DNA of 64,000 bases, from positions 186,001-250,000 of the forward strand of contig NZ_JAIGNU010000002.1 in NCBI RefSeq assembly GCF_019711655.1, in the 5' to 3' direction. The DNA comes from Qipengyuania mesophila. GTDB taxonomy: Bacteria; Pseudomonadota; Alphaproteobacteria; Sphingomonadales; Sphingomonadaceae. The notes beneath the pieces were generated by a model. The model had not been told where the DNA came from. It ran no database searches and saw nothing but the letters and a program-made list of their open reading frames with translations. A program made the position numbers and the translations under genes. How positions within the stretch are numbered: position 1 is the stretch's first letter; every line of letters starts with the position of its first letter. Shown piece after piece: positions 8,884 through 18,614 of this stretch.

Positions 8884-9687
8884 ATGGCTCGTCGCCGCCA
8901 GATCTACGAAGGCAAGGCCAAGATCCTCTACGAAGGCCCCGAACCGGGCACGATCATCCAGTATTTCAAGGATGATGCGACCGCGTTCAACGCCCAGAAG
9001 AAGGGCACGATCAACGGCAAGGGCGTGATCAACAATCGCATCAGCGAATATGTCTTCACGCGCCTCAGCCACATCGGCATCCCGACGCACTTCATCCGCC
9101 GCCTCAACATGCGCGAGCAGCTCGTCCGCCAGGTCGAGATCATCCCGCTCGAAGTGGTCGTGCGCAACGTCGCGGCGGGAACGCTGTCCAAGCGCCTCGG
9201 CATCGAGGAAGGCGAGCTGCTGCCGCACACGCTGATCGAATATTGTCTCAAGGACGACAGCCTGGGCGATCCGAAGGTCTCCGAAGAGGAAATCGCCTGC
9301 TTCAACTGGTGCAGCCATGAAGAGCTGCAGGACATGTCGTCGATGGCGATCCGCATCAACGATTTCCTGTGCGGCATGTTCAGCGCGATCGACATCCGCC
9401 TGGTCGACTTCAAGCTCGAATTCGGCCGCATCTGGGACGGCGACTACAGCCGCGTGATCCTGGCCGACGAGATCAGCCCCGACGGCTGCCGGTTGTGGGA
9501 CATCAACACCGGCGAGAAGCTCGACAAGGACCGCTTCCGCCGCGATCTGGGCGGCGAGAGCGAGGCCTATCAGGAAGTCGCGCGCCGGCTAGGCCTGCTC
9601 CAGAACGACGACAGCGGCCCGGGCGAAGTGCTCGACATGAGCGCCCATCGCGGGCGGCTGCGCACGCCGAGCAAGCCGAAGAAGTGA
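8884..9687 (+). CDS. purC: SAICAR synthase (phosphoribosylaminoimidazole-succinocarboxamide synthase)
   Basis: The 267-residue protein starts [13 protein letters not shown], the conserved PurC N-terminus. It contains [21 protein letters not shown]/substrate-binding DFKLEFGR, and ILADEISPD(G)CRLWD. PurC joins CAIR and aspartate using ATP in de novo purine synthesis. ATG 8884 is chosen because homology begins exactly there; upstream in-frame sequence is not PurC-like. purS and purQ, usually adjacent in alphaproteobacteria, lie 5.6 kb further on, beyond a peptidase and a TonB-dependent receptor. Confidence 0.97.
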   Translation: MARRRQIYEGKAKILYEGPEPGTIIQYFKDDATAFNAQKKGTINGKGVINNRISEYVFTRLSHIGIPTHFIRRLNMREQLVRQVEIIPLEVVVRNVAAGTLSKRLGIEEGELLPHTLIEYCLKDDSLGDPKVSEEEIACFNWCSHEELQDMSSMAIRINDFLCGMFSAIDIRLVDFKLEFGRIWDGDYSRVILADEISPDGCRLWDINTGEKLDKDRFRRDLGGESEAYQEVARRLGLLQNDDSGPGEVLDMSAHRGRLRTPSKPKK

Positions 9688-9804
9688 GGTTCACGCAGCT
9701 TGCGGTCCACGTGGCGGCAAGAATTGCGGGAAAGCTTGGCTTAAGCCTGCCGATTGCATAGCGTCGGACCATGTCCGGCCTCGGCCGCAATCGCACAGGT
9801 TTCC

Positions 9805-12681
9805 GTGTCCGTATTTTCCACCGGCCGCATACTCGCGGCGCTCCCGCTTCTCGCCCTCGCCCACCCGCTGATTGCGGGCGAGGCGCGCGTCGTCCCCCCT
9901 GGCCAGACCGTCGAGGCGACGACCGGCTGGGGACATCCCGTCTACGATATCGACCCCGATCCAGCGGTACGCTTCGGCAAGCTCGCCAACGGCATGCGCT
10001 ATGCCATCCTGAAGAACGGCACGCCCGAGGACACGGCGGTGATCCGCTTCGGCTTCGATGTCGGCTACATCGACGAAGGCGATAACGAGCTGGGCCTCGC
10101 GCACATGCTCGAGCACATGGCCTTCAACGGCTCGAAACAGGTGCCCGAAGGCGAGATGGTCAAGCTGCTCGAACGGCTCGGGCTCGCCTTCGGGGCGGAT
10201 ACCAATGCCTCGACCGGATTCGAGGACACGATCTACAAGCTCGACCTGCCGCGCACCGACGAGGCGCTGCTCGACACCGCGCTGATGCTGATGCGCCAGA
10301 CCGCGAGCGAGCTGACCATCGCCGACGACGCGGTCGATCGCGAACGCGGGGTGATCCAGTCCGAAACGCGCACGCGCAACAGCTATTCGCTGCGCCGTAT
10401 CAAGCACTGGTTCGGCTTCGTCGCACCCGACACGCTCTATTCGCAGCGCTTCCGGGCCGACGGGACCGAGGAGATCGTCGATACGGCGCCGGGTGCAGTG
10501 CTGCGCGATCTCTACCGCCGCTACTACCGGCCCGACAATTCCGCGATGGTCGTGGTCGGCGACGTCGATCCCGACACTGTCGAGGCGAAGATCCGCGCGA
10601 CGTTCGGCGACTGGACGGCGCCCGCCACGGCGCGGGTCGAGGTCGACAAGGGTGCGCTCGACCTCGAGCGCGGGCCAGCGGCGGCCAATTTCGTCGATCC
10701 CGATGTCCAGACGCTGGTCACGATCGATCGCTTCGCCCCTTATGTCGAACGGCGGCCCACCGTGGCGGAAAGCGACGAGAGCCGGCTGGTCGCGCTCGGC
10801 ACCGCGATTCTCGACCGTCGGCTGCAGAAGATCGCCAATGGGGCAGAATCGCCAATCATTACCGGCAATGCCTCGGCCTCGGACTTCTTCGACATCCAGC
10901 GCGAGGCGCAGGTCGCGATCCAGGCGCGCGAGGGCGAATGGCAGCGCGCGCTGGAAGTCGGCGAGCAGGAATGGCGCCGCGCGGTCGAACACGGCTTCAC
11001 CGAGGCAGAACTGGCCGAGCAGCTCGCCAATTTCGAGCAGCGTTATCGCGACGCGGCGCGCCAGCAGGACACGCGGCGGAACTCGCAGCTCGCCGACGGG
11101 ATCCTCTCGACGGCGCGCCGGGAGCGGCTCTTCGTCACCCCGCAGACAACCTACGAGCTGTTCCTCGCGCAGAAGCCCGGGATCACCGCCGAAGCGGTGT
11201 CGCAGGCCTTCGCACGGCACTTCGCACTGTCGGACCCGCTGATCCACGTTTCGACCAAGCAGCCGATCGCTGATGCGCAGGCGACAATCCTCGACGCCTG
11301 GCGCACCTCTGCTGCCGAACCTGTCGATCCACCGACCGATATGGGCCAGCAGGCCTTCGCCTATGACGATTTCGGCGTGCCCGGGACGGTGGCGGAAGAT
11401 GGCATGGTCGAAGACCTTGGCCTGCGCATAATTCGCTTCGCCAACAATGTCCGGCTCAATCTCAAGCCAACGCCCTTCGAGAAGGATCGGGTCCGCTTTG
11501 CGATCCGCGTCGGTTCGGGCCAGCTGGCGCTGCCGCGCGACCAGATGGCGCAGGCGGTCTTCCTCTCTTCGGTCAGCGCGCTCGGCGGGCTTGGGAAGCA
11601 GGGCTACGACGAATTGCGCGAGGTCCTCGCCGGACGGCGGGTGACCTACGGCTTCGATGCGGGTGAGGACAAGTTCACCGTGCGCGGTAGTACCACCATG
11701 GCCGACCTGCCGTTGCAGATGCGTCTCAGCGCCGCCTATTTCACCGATCCCGGGTTGCGCCCCGAAATGCTCACGCGCTGGCAGGCGGTGATCCCGCCCT
11801 ATGTCGCGCAGCTCGATGCGACCCCGCAGGCGGTGGCGCGCGCGCAGGTTCCGCGAATCCTCGCCGACGCCAATCCGCGCTTCGGACTCCCATCCGAAGA
11901 AGAACTGACATCGGTCACGCTGGAGCAGGCCCGCGCGCTGGTGACCGAACAATTCGCCCGGGCACCGATCGAAATCTCCGTCGTGGGCGATTTCGACAGC
12001 GACGCGGTGATTGCCGCGGTCGCCGCGAGCTTCGGTGCCCTGCCCCAACGCGCGGCGACGCTCGAAGGCTGGGACAGCGAGCGGGAGGCACAGTTCGCGA
12101 GCGACCGCAGCGAGCGTGTCCTCACGCATGCAGGGGCGAACGACCAGGCGCTGGCGCTCACCTATTGGCCGACCACCGACGACGCCGACGCGCAGGAAGA
12201 GGCGACCATGCAGATGCTCGCGCTCGCCATGCGGCTCGAACTGCTCGACCGCATCCGCGAGCAGCTCGGTGCCTCCTATTCGCCCGGCGCGGGATCGAGC
12301 ATGTCGAGCATCTATCGCGGATACGGCACCTTCTCGACCTCGGTCGTGGTCAAGCCGGAGCAGGCCGACGAGGTCTTTGCGGCGGTCGACGCGATCGTCG
12401 AAGATTTCCGCAAGGCGCCGATCGATGCCGACCTGATCGAGCGCGCGCGGACCCCGCTGCTCGAGCAGATCGCATTGAGCCGGCGCGAGAACGGCTGGTG
12501 GCTCGCGGTGATCGATGAGGCGCAACTTCACTCCGAGCGGCTCGACCGCGTGCGCAGCTACGAAGACCGTATCCGCGCGGTCACGCCCGAAATGCTGCAG
12601 GTTGCGGCGCAGCGCTATCTCGACCCGGCGCAGGAACTCCGCATCCGCGTGGTTCCCGCCGAACCTGCCGCGCAGCCATAA
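9805..12681 (+). CDS. M16-family zinc metallopeptidase, exported, two-repeat
   Basis: From GTG 9805 the product is 958 residues with a signal peptide (hydrophobic ILAALPLLALAHP, cleavage near AGEA). The inverted zinc motif HMLEH lies at residues 100-104, with the third ligand expected about 75 residues on (GVIQSE). A second M16 half (about 500-950) lacks the zinc motif and includes the RIREQLGASYSPG region typical of the inactive repeat. It probably acts in the periplasm as an oligopeptidase. A TTG 51 bases upstream would give a longer, less signal-like N-terminus. A strong terminator follows at 12686. Confidence 0.93.
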   Translation: MSVFSTGRILAALPLLALAHPLIAGEARVVPPGQTVEATTGWGHPVYDIDPDPAVRFGKLANGMRYAILKNGTPEDTAVIRFGFDVGYIDEGDNELGLAHMLEHMAFNGSKQVPEGEMVKLLERLGLAFGADTNASTGFEDTIYKLDLPRTDEALLDTALMLMRQTASELTIADDAVDRERGVIQSETRTRNSYSLRRIKHWFGFVAPDTLYSQRFRADGTEEIVDTAPGAVLRDLYRRYYRPDNSAMVVVGDVDPDTVEAKIRATFGDWTAPATARVEVDKGALDLERGPAAANFVDPDVQTLVTIDRFAPYVERRPTVAESDESRLVALGTAILDRRLQKIANGAESPIITGNASASDFFDIQREAQVAIQAREGEWQRALEVGEQEWRRAVEHGFTEAELAEQLANFEQRYRDAARQQDTRRNSQLADGILSTARRERLFVTPQTTYELFLAQKPGITAEAVSQAFARHFALSDPLIHVSTKQPIADAQATILDAWRTSAAEPVDPPTDMGQQAFAYDDFGVPGTVAEDGMVEDLGLRIIRFANNVRLNLKPTPFEKDRVRFAIRVGSGQLALPRDQMAQAVFLSSVSALGGLGKQGYDELREVLAGRRVTYGFDAGEDKFTVRGSTTMADLPLQMRLSAAYFTDPGLRPEMLTRWQAVIPPYVAQLDATPQAVARAQVPRILADANPRFGLPSEEELTSVTLEQARALVTEQFARAPIEISVVGDFDSDAVIAAVAASFGALPQRAATLEGWDSEREAQFASDRSERVLTHAGANDQALALTYWPTTDDADAQEEATMQMLALAMRLELLDRIREQLGASYSPGAGSSMSSIYRGYGTFSTSVVVKPEQADEVFAAVDAIVEDFRKAPIDADLIERARTPLLEQIALSRRENGWWLAVIDEAQLHSERLDRVRSYEDRIRAVTPEMLQVAAQRYLDPAQELRIRVVPAEPAAQP

Positions 12682-12685
12682 AAAT

Positions 12686-12720
12686 GGGCCGGAGGGATCG
12701 CTCCCCCCGGCCCCGATTTT
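12686..12720. terminator. bidirectional terminator between convergent genes
   Basis: GGGCCGGAGGGA (12686-12697) and TCCCCCCGGCCC (12702-12713) form a 12-bp stem with one mismatch around loop TCGC. ATTTT follows on the plus strand and AAAA precedes the stem, giving a U-run on the minus strand too. It serves both the M16 peptidase and the TonB-dependent receptor. Confidence 0.85.
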
Positions 12721-12736
12721 CTGACGCGGTCCCGCC

Positions 12737-14995
12737 TCAGTAGCTGACGCGCGCCGAGATGCCGAACACGCGCGGATCGTTGACGAAGGCGGTGTTGTTG
12801 TTGAAGTCGATGCCGCCCTTCACATTGTCGGCATCGGTGATGTTGCGCACGAAGGCCGCGACCTCGAACGTGCCGTCGGTGCGGGCATAGCCCACGCGCA
12901 GACCGCCTTCGATCTGGTTGTTCGCGTTGAACTCTTCACTTTCGTAGAGGAAGAAGTTGGTCTTCCCCTGATAGGCCCAGTCGGTGAAGAAGAAGACTTC
13001 ACCGGCATTGCCGACCGGGAAGGCGTAACGCGCGGTGACGTCGGCGATCCATTCGGGGGCATTGGGGAACGGGTTGCCGTCGACCAGAGCGCGGGTGGTG
13101 CCCGACAGAACGACGGTCGGATCGGTCACGGTGCACTGCGCACAGATGCCCACAGCCAGGTTCTCGTCCTGGATCTTGGTGTTGTTCCAGCTCAGACCGG
13201 CAGTGAGCAGGAAATCCGGCGTCACCTGGAACGCGCTGTCGAGTTCGAAGCCATATCCGCGTCCCTTGTTGGCATTGACCAGCTGGACGAGGTTGTCGGC
13301 ACCGCCAACGGCAGTGAACTGCGGGTCCTCGATCGTGTAGTAGTAGACTGCGCCGTTGAGGCGGACGCGGCGACCGGCCATTTCCGACTTGAAGCCGGCT
13401 TCGTAGCTCATGATCTTTTCCGACGTCGCGATCGACGGCGGCGAACCGAAGGCCACGTCGCGGCCCTGGATGGTCGGAGCGCGGAAGCCGTTGGCGAGAC
13501 GCGCATAGACACTGGCGTCGTCGCTCACGTCGAGGAAGGCCGACAGGTCCCAGCTCAGACGCTCGTCCTTGACGATGCGGTACTTCGAGCCGGGTCCGGA
13601 AATGAACGACGTCTGGGTGACGGCGAATTCCTTCTTGTCGTCGGTCCAACGCAGACCGCCGGTGAGCTTGAGCACGTCGCTCGCCCGCACCGAGACCTGG
13701 CCGAAGGTCGCCCAGCTGTCGTTGGTGTGGCGCACGGTGACCGCCGGCGGGAAGCCGAAGCCGACCGTGGTGACGTCGAAATCGCTCTGGAAGACGAACA
13801 TGCCGACCTGCCAGTCGATCATGCCACCCGGGTTCGAAGCGAGGCGAACCTCGTGCGTGAACTGCTCGAGATCGATCGAGTCCTGCGTATCCGACTCGAA
13901 GGGAATGAAGCCGGGGCCGGTCTCGATCACGATATCGGGGTCGGTTGCATCGCGAATGACGAAGCCGCCGTCGATGTCGCCGCGGCTCGAACCTTCGCTA
14001 TTGGCCCATGCAGTGATGCTGGTCAGCGTCGCAAAGTCGGCGTCGTAGTCGAGCTTGAAGCTGCCGACGAAGGCATTGTACTTCGCCACATTGCCGCCGC
14101 CGGCATCGTAGAACACCGTGTCGCGGTCGTAATTGGCGTTGAGGTCGTTGTTGCCCGGGCCGAGGATATTGGCGCGGAACAGCGTCGAAGTGCCGTCGAG
14201 ATCGCGGAAGGCGACCGAGCCGAGCAGCGACAGGCGACTGTCGGGCGTGATCAGCAGCTGCGCGCGGCCGGCGAGCTCGTCATAGCCGCCAAGCACGTCG
14301 TCCTGACCGGTGAAGCCGTTGTCGACCCAGTCGTCTCGGTGCTGGTAGAGGCCCGAAACGCGCAGCGAGGCGACCCCGGGGGCGATCGGAACGGTCACGC
14401 CGCCGTCGAGCGAGAGCGAGTTGAAGCTGCCGTAGCTCGCCGAAAGCTGCGCGGCGAACTGGTCGCCCGGCTTGGCGGTGTCGATCTTGACGATGCCGGC
14501 CGGCGTGTTGCGACCGAACAGCGAGCCCTGCGGACCGCGCAGCACTTCGATGCGCTCGACGTCGAAGATCGGGAAGCTCTTCAGCGTGACGTTTTCCATC
14601 ACGATGTCGTCCATGACGACCGAGACCGGCTGCGAGGCGGCGAGATCGAAATCGGTGTTGCCGAGGCCGCGAATGTAGAAGCGCGGCGCGGCGCGACCGT
14701 TCGAGCTTTCGACGAACAGGCCCGGGACGCGCGCGGCGAGCGCGGTCACTTCGGCGCCGGCGTCGAAGATGGTCCTCACCATGCTCGAATCGAGCGTGGC
14801 AGCCGAAACGGCGACGTCCTGGAGGTTTTCCTCGCGCCGGTTGGCAGTGACGATGATCGTGTTGAGCTGGCCCTGGGTGGCTTCAGCTTCCGCGGGAGCA
14901 TCGGCTTCCTGGGCGAAGGCGGGCTGCGCGGCGATGGCCGCGAGCGCGAGAGTGCTGGCCCCGAGGAGATGGGCAGCGGTCGAACGGATGGTCAT
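12737..14995 (-). CDS. TonB-dependent receptor (siderophore/iron type)
   Basis: The 752-residue protein has a signal peptide ending AFAQEAD. A TonB box follows in the usual sphingomonad form (IIVTANRREENLQDV). The plug contains GLFVESSNGR, FYIRGLGNTD, DIVM and VLRGPQGSLFGRNTPAG, and the barrel ends in aromatic GISARVSY, the outer-membrane insertion signal. I chose ATG 14995 because the signal peptide starts there; the frame stays open upstream for 99 codons without sense. The substrate is unknown; the plug motifs are those of the broad iron-complex/FecA-like group. It converges on the M16 peptidase. Confidence 0.92.
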   Translation of the reverse strand: MTIRSTAAHLLGASTLALAAIAAQPAFAQEADAPAEAEATQGQLNTIIVTANRREENLQDVAVSAATLDSSMVRTIFDAGAEVTALAARVPGLFVESSNGRAAPRFYIRGLGNTDFDLAASQPVSVVMDDIVMENVTLKSFPIFDVERIEVLRGPQGSLFGRNTPAGIVKIDTAKPGDQFAAQLSASYGSFNSLSLDGGVTVPIAPGVASLRVSGLYQHRDDWVDNGFTGQDDVLGGYDELAGRAQLLITPDSRLSLLGSVAFRDLDGTSTLFRANILGPGNNDLNANYDRDTVFYDAGGGNVAKYNAFVGSFKLDYDADFATLTSITAWANSEGSSRGDIDGGFVIRDATDPDIVIETGPGFIPFESDTQDSIDLEQFTHEVRLASNPGGMIDWQVGMFVFQSDFDVTTVGFGFPPAVTVRHTNDSWATFGQVSVRASDVLKLTGGLRWTDDKKEFAVTQTSFISGPGSKYRIVKDERLSWDLSAFLDVSDDASVYARLANGFRAPTIQGRDVAFGSPPSIATSEKIMSYEAGFKSEMAGRRVRLNGAVYYYTIEDPQFTAVGGADNLVQLVNANKGRGYGFELDSAFQVTPDFLLTAGLSWNNTKIQDENLAVGICAQCTVTDPTVVLSGTTRALVDGNPFPNAPEWIADVTARYAFPVGNAGEVFFFTDWAYQGKTNFFLYESEEFNANNQIEGGLRVGYARTDGTFEVAAFVRNITDADNVKGGIDFNNNTAFVNDPRVFGISARVSY

Positions 14996-15263
14996 GGTGG
15001 GGAGCGTTCCTGCTTGAGCTCGCATGGAATCATGCGGGCATTTGGAGGTATGCGGCAATATCGCCGTCCGCGCCCGATAGCATGTCGGCCGGATTTTTGG
15101 GGTGCGACACTCGGTTTCGCGGCAGTTTCGTTTCAATTGTTGCAATTGGGCTACAGGCGTTCCGAATATGTCACGCATGCGACCGAAGCGAGCGATCCGC
15201 GTCCGACGCTTGAATGCGCGCGGTGGCTGCGCCATAGGCGCGGCAAACGAAAGGCCTTGCCCG
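14996..15263. promoter_or_regulatory. divergent intergenic region, receptor / purS
   Basis: This 268-base gap sits between the divergently read receptor and purS, so promoters for both must lie here. It contains CAATTG-TTG-CAATTG (about 15136-15150), a palindromic hexamer repeated around three bases. I see no clear riboswitch, tRNA or small ORF. Confidence 0.35.
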
Positions 15264-15497
15264 ATGAAGATCCGCGTCCATGTCTCGCTCAAGCCCGGCG
15301 TCCTCGATCCGCAGGGTCGTGCCGTCCATCATGCGCTCGAAGGCCTCGGCTTCGCCGGGGTGGATGATGTCCGTGTCGGCCGGATGATCGAGCTCGACGT
15401 CGCCAACGATACTAGCGACGATGCCCTCACCGAGATGTGCGAGAAGCTGCTCGCGAACACGGTGATCGAAAACTACCGCATCGAGAAGGTCGGCTGA
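15264..15497 (+). CDS. purS: phosphoribosylformylglycinamidine synthase, PurS subunit
   Basis: The 77-residue protein starts [18 protein letters not shown], the conserved PurS N-terminus, and continues with [10 protein letters not shown] and [16 protein letters not shown]. PurS dimers bridge PurL and PurQ in the FGAM synthase complex of de novo purine synthesis. ATG 15264 is set by homology. Its stop overlaps the purQ ATG by one base (TGATG), so the two are translationally coupled. Confidence 0.96.
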   Translation: MKIRVHVSLKPGVLDPQGRAVHHALEGLGFAGVDDVRVGRMIELDVANDTSDDALTEMCEKLLANTVIENYRIEKVG

Positions 15498-16174
15498 TGT
15501 CGTTCCGCGCCGCCGTCATCACCTTCCCCGGATCGAATTGCGACCGCGACATGGCGGTGGCAATCGAGAAGGTCTCGGGGACTGCGCCGATCCGGGTCTG
15601 GCACGGCGATGCCCACCTGCCCGAGGATCTCGACTTCATCGCCCTCCCCGGCGGCTTTTCCTATGGCGACTATCTGCGCTCGGGCGCGATGGCGGCCAAC
15701 AGCCCGATCATGCGCAGCGTCAAGCGCCGCGCGGAACGTGGGGTGCCGGTGCTGGGGGTGTGCAACGGCTTCCAGGTCCTGACCGAAGCTGGCCTGCTGC
15801 CCGGCGCACTGATGCGCAATGCCGGCCAGACCTTCATCTGCCGCACCGTCGCACTGACGGTCGAGAACAGCCAGACGCTGTTCACCGGCGGCTACGACAA
15901 CGGCCAGACGATCCGCATTCCGGTGGCGCATCACGACGGCAACTACTTCGCCGACGAGGACACGCTCGACCGGCTCGAGGGCGAAGGCCGCGTGGCCTTC
16001 CGCTATGCCGAGAATTGCAACGGCTCGCGCCGCGATATCGCCGGCGTGCTCAATGCCGCAGGCAATGTTCTCGGCATGATGCCGCACCCCGAACGCGCGG
16101 TCGATGCGGCGCATGGCGGTACCGACGGCCTCGCCCTGTTCGAGAATGCGGTGAAGGCGCTGGCCGAGGCCTGA
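15497..16174 (+). CDS. purQ: phosphoribosylformylglycinamidine synthase, PurQ glutaminase subunit
   Basis: The 225-residue class I glutamine amidotransferase has nucleophile Cys in VLGVCNGFQ and the His/Glu dyad in [11 protein letters not shown]-terminal [15 protein letters not shown] is the PurQ signature. It releases ammonia from glutamine for PurL to convert FGAR to FGAM. It starts at ATG 15497 within the purS stop. Its stop abuts the stop of the convergent GGDEF/EAL gene with no spacer. purL is not in the window. Confidence 0.97.
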   Translation: MSFRAAVITFPGSNCDRDMAVAIEKVSGTAPIRVWHGDAHLPEDLDFIALPGGFSYGDYLRSGAMAANSPIMRSVKRRAERGVPVLGVCNGFQVLTEAGLLPGALMRNAGQTFICRTVALTVENSQTLFTGGYDNGQTIRIPVAHHDGNYFADEDTLDRLEGEGRVAFRYAENCNGSRRDIAGVLNAAGNVLGMMPHPERAVDAAHGGTDGLALFENAVKALAEA

Positions 16175-18541
16175 TCAGGCGCTCTTGAGGCGCCACTCCT
16201 CGGCCTGGCGGCTGAGGATGGCGCGGACGTCGCTCGCGGGCATCGGCCGCCCGAAGTGGAAGCCCTGGATCTTGGTGCAGTTGAGGCCGCGGATCATCGC
16301 CGCCTCTTCCTCGTTCTCCACCCCTTCGGCGGTGGTGGTCATCCCGAGGCTGTCGGCCATGGCGACTACGGCACGGATGATCGCGATCGATTCGGGGCTC
16401 TGCTGCGCGGCCCCCTGGACGAAGGTGCGGTCAACCTTGATGGTCGAGAACTTGAGCTTGCGCAGGTAGCCGAGCGAGGAATAGCCGGTCCCGAAATCGT
16501 CGAGCGCAATCGAGCAGCCGATCGCCATGCATTCCTCGAGCGCCTTGCGCGCCACGCTGGCGTCGCGCAGGAAGATGCTCTCGGTGACCTCGATCTCGAG
16601 CCGCTTGGGATCGAGCCTGCTTTCGCTCAGCGCGCGCACGACCGTGGCGACGAAATCGGGCTCGAGCAGCTGCTCGGGCGAGACGTTGACGTTGACGCGC
16701 ACATTGGCCGGCCAGTGCGCGGCGGCCTCGCGGCACGCCTGCTGCATGACCCAAGTGCCGATCGGAACGATGAGGCGGGTGTCTTCCGCCAGGGGCACAA
16801 ACTTTCCTGGGCTGACGAAGCCGTGCTCGGCGCTGTTCCAGCGGATCAGAGCCTCGAAGCTGACCACCCCCTCGGTCCGGGCGTCGACCACCGGCTGGTA
16901 GTGCAGCACCAGCTCGTCGCGCTCGAGCGCATGGCGCAGCGAGTGTTCGAGCTGGCGACGTTCTTCGGCATTGGCATGCAGCGAAGGCTCGTATTCGCGA
17001 TGCGTACCGCCACCCTCGTCCTTCGCGCGATAGAGCGCGAGGTCGGCATTGCGCAGCAGTTCCTCGACCGTGCGTCCGTCACGCGGGCCCAGCGCCGAGC
17101 CGACGCTGGCGCCGACGTAGAGGACGTGGTTTTCGATTTCATAGGGTTCGGACAGGCGCTCGATGATTTCGCGTGCGAGGTTCTCGATCCGGTCGCGTTT
17201 CGCCGCGTCGCGGATGACGACCGCGAACTCGTCGCCGCCCAGCCTTCCGCAGACCTCGTCATCGGTCATCAAGCTCTTCAATCGCGCAGCAACTTCGGCC
17301 AGCATCCGGTCGCCGACGAGATGGCCGAGCGAATCGTTGATCGCCTTGAAGCGGTCGAGGTCGATCATCATGAAGGCGCAGCGCGAGCGCCACTGGGCGG
17401 CATATTGCAGCGCCTCGCCCAGCGCCTCGTTGAGCATCCTCCGGTTGGGCAGGTGCGTCAGCGTGTCGTAGCGCGCCAGATATTCGATTTTTTCGGAGGA
17501 TTCCCGTTGCTCGGTGACGTCCGAACCGACACCGCGGAAGCCGTGGTAATTGCCGAATTCGTCGATGATCGGCGTACCCGACAGCTCCCACCAGCGATCC
17601 TGCCCGTCGATCGAAACCTTGACCAGGAGGTTGGAGAAATTCTCCTTGCGCTTCAGCCGTTCGGCCAGCTCGTGCAGGCTTTGCGGGAAGCGCCCGGTCT
17701 TCCAGCCATTGCCCGAGATGAGCTGGAGGAAGGACTGGCCTTCGACCTGGGTCGATTCCTGCCCCAACGCAAAGGCGAAGCGGGGCGAGACCGACTTGAG
17801 GCGCCGCCGCGTATCGATCTGCCACAGCCAGTCGGCCTTGCCCTCCTCGAACTCGCGCAGGAGCATGGAAACGACTTCGCTCTTTTCCTGCATCGCCGAT
17901 TCGGTCAGGCGCACGGCTACCGCCACGCGCGCGCTCTCGATGACGCCGAAAACCGACATGAGCGTCGAAAGAAGCACCACTGTGGCCAGGATGAACTGCC
18001 CGGCAATGAGCGCGGCGAGCAGCCCGCCGGCCCCCACGGCTAGCGTGAAGCTGATCGAGGAGAGCGATGCGCCGAAGCGGCTGGCGCTGCTCGCCAGCAC
18101 CATCATCGCCGCGATGCTCCACACCAGAACTGTCGCAGCAGGATCTGCGACCAAGGCGCTCAGGATCATGCCCACGCCCCACATCGCGCCCTTGGCGGCA
18201 GAGGTCGTGGCATGCGTCTTGATTTCGTCGAGTGAGATGCTGCGCGTGTCCGCGTCGCCCAAGCGGCGATCGGCGCGGGCCGAAAGGCCGACGGCGAACA
18301 GCAGCGCCATTCCCCAAACGCCTAGCAGGGGAAGCGGAACGGCACTGTAAAGCATTGCTGCAGCGAGAAGGAAGCCGAGCACGTGCAGCGCGGCACGCAC
18401 ACCCATGCGTTCCTTGAGCAGGGCATATTGATGGCCGTGGACCTGCGCCCAATCGCTACCCTCGGGAGCATCCATCCCGATGACCTGCCCGATCGACAGC
18501 GAGGCCGCTTTCGCCTTGAGGGTGGATGCCTGTTCGCTCAC
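16175..18541 (-). CDS. membrane-anchored PAS-GGDEF-EAL cyclic-di-GMP enzyme
   Basis: The 788-residue protein has about five hydrophobic segments (about residues 48-205), a PAS sensor domain (about 230-350, ending GVGSDVTEQR), GGDEF (about 360-525) and EAL (about 535-780). The GGDEF motif is intact (RLGGDEFAVV), as are the EAL signatures FEALIRW, DDFGTGYSSL and TTAEGVENEEE. It could therefore make and degrade c-di-GMP; which activity dominates cannot be told. The N-terminal helices suggest signal sensing at the membrane. It starts at ATG 18541 and is likely monocistronic, 73 bases downstream of glmS on the same strand. Confidence 0.93.
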   Translation of the reverse strand: MSEQASTLKAKAASLSIGQVIGMDAPEGSDWAQVHGHQYALLKERMGVRAALHVLGFLLAAAMLYSAVPLPLLGVWGMALLFAVGLSARADRRLGDADTRSISLDEIKTHATTSAAKGAMWGVGMILSALVADPAATVLVWSIAAMMVLASSASRFGASLSSISFTLAVGAGGLLAALIAGQFILATVVLLSTLMSVFGVIESARVAVAVRLTESAMQEKSEVVSMLLREFEEGKADWLWQIDTRRRLKSVSPRFAFALGQESTQVEGQSFLQLISGNGWKTGRFPQSLHELAERLKRKENFSNLLVKVSIDGQDRWWELSGTPIIDEFGNYHGFRGVGSDVTEQRESSEKIEYLARYDTLTHLPNRRMLNEALGEALQYAAQWRSRCAFMMIDLDRFKAINDSLGHLVGDRMLAEVAARLKSLMTDDEVCGRLGGDEFAVVIRDAAKRDRIENLAREIIERLSEPYEIENHVLYVGASVGSALGPRDGRTVEELLRNADLALYRAKDEGGGTHREYEPSLHANAEERRQLEHSLRHALERDELVLHYQPVVDARTEGVVSFEALIRWNSAEHGFVSPGKFVPLAEDTRLIVPIGTWVMQQACREAAAHWPANVRVNVNVSPEQLLEPDFVATVVRALSESRLDPKRLEIEVTESIFLRDASVARKALEECMAIGCSIALDDFGTGYSSLGYLRKLKFSTIKVDRTFVQGAAQQSPESIAIIRAVVAMADSLGMTTTAEGVENEEEAAMIRGLNCTKIQGFHFGRPMPASDVRAILSRQAEEWRLKSA

Positions 18542-18614
18542 GCTAATACTGTTAACCGGAAATCCTTATCTCCGGGTAAAGGCCTACCACACCGTGGAAC
18601 TCTGCCTGTGCCAC

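Noticed and set aside
9691-12531. Long open frame (946 codons) on the minus strand opposite the M16 peptidase
   Set aside because: An artefact of high-GC third positions; no motif or ribosome site, while the plus-strand peptidase has a zinc motif and signal peptide. Similar antisense frames opposite pntB, the second receptor and ccrM were rejected for the same reason.
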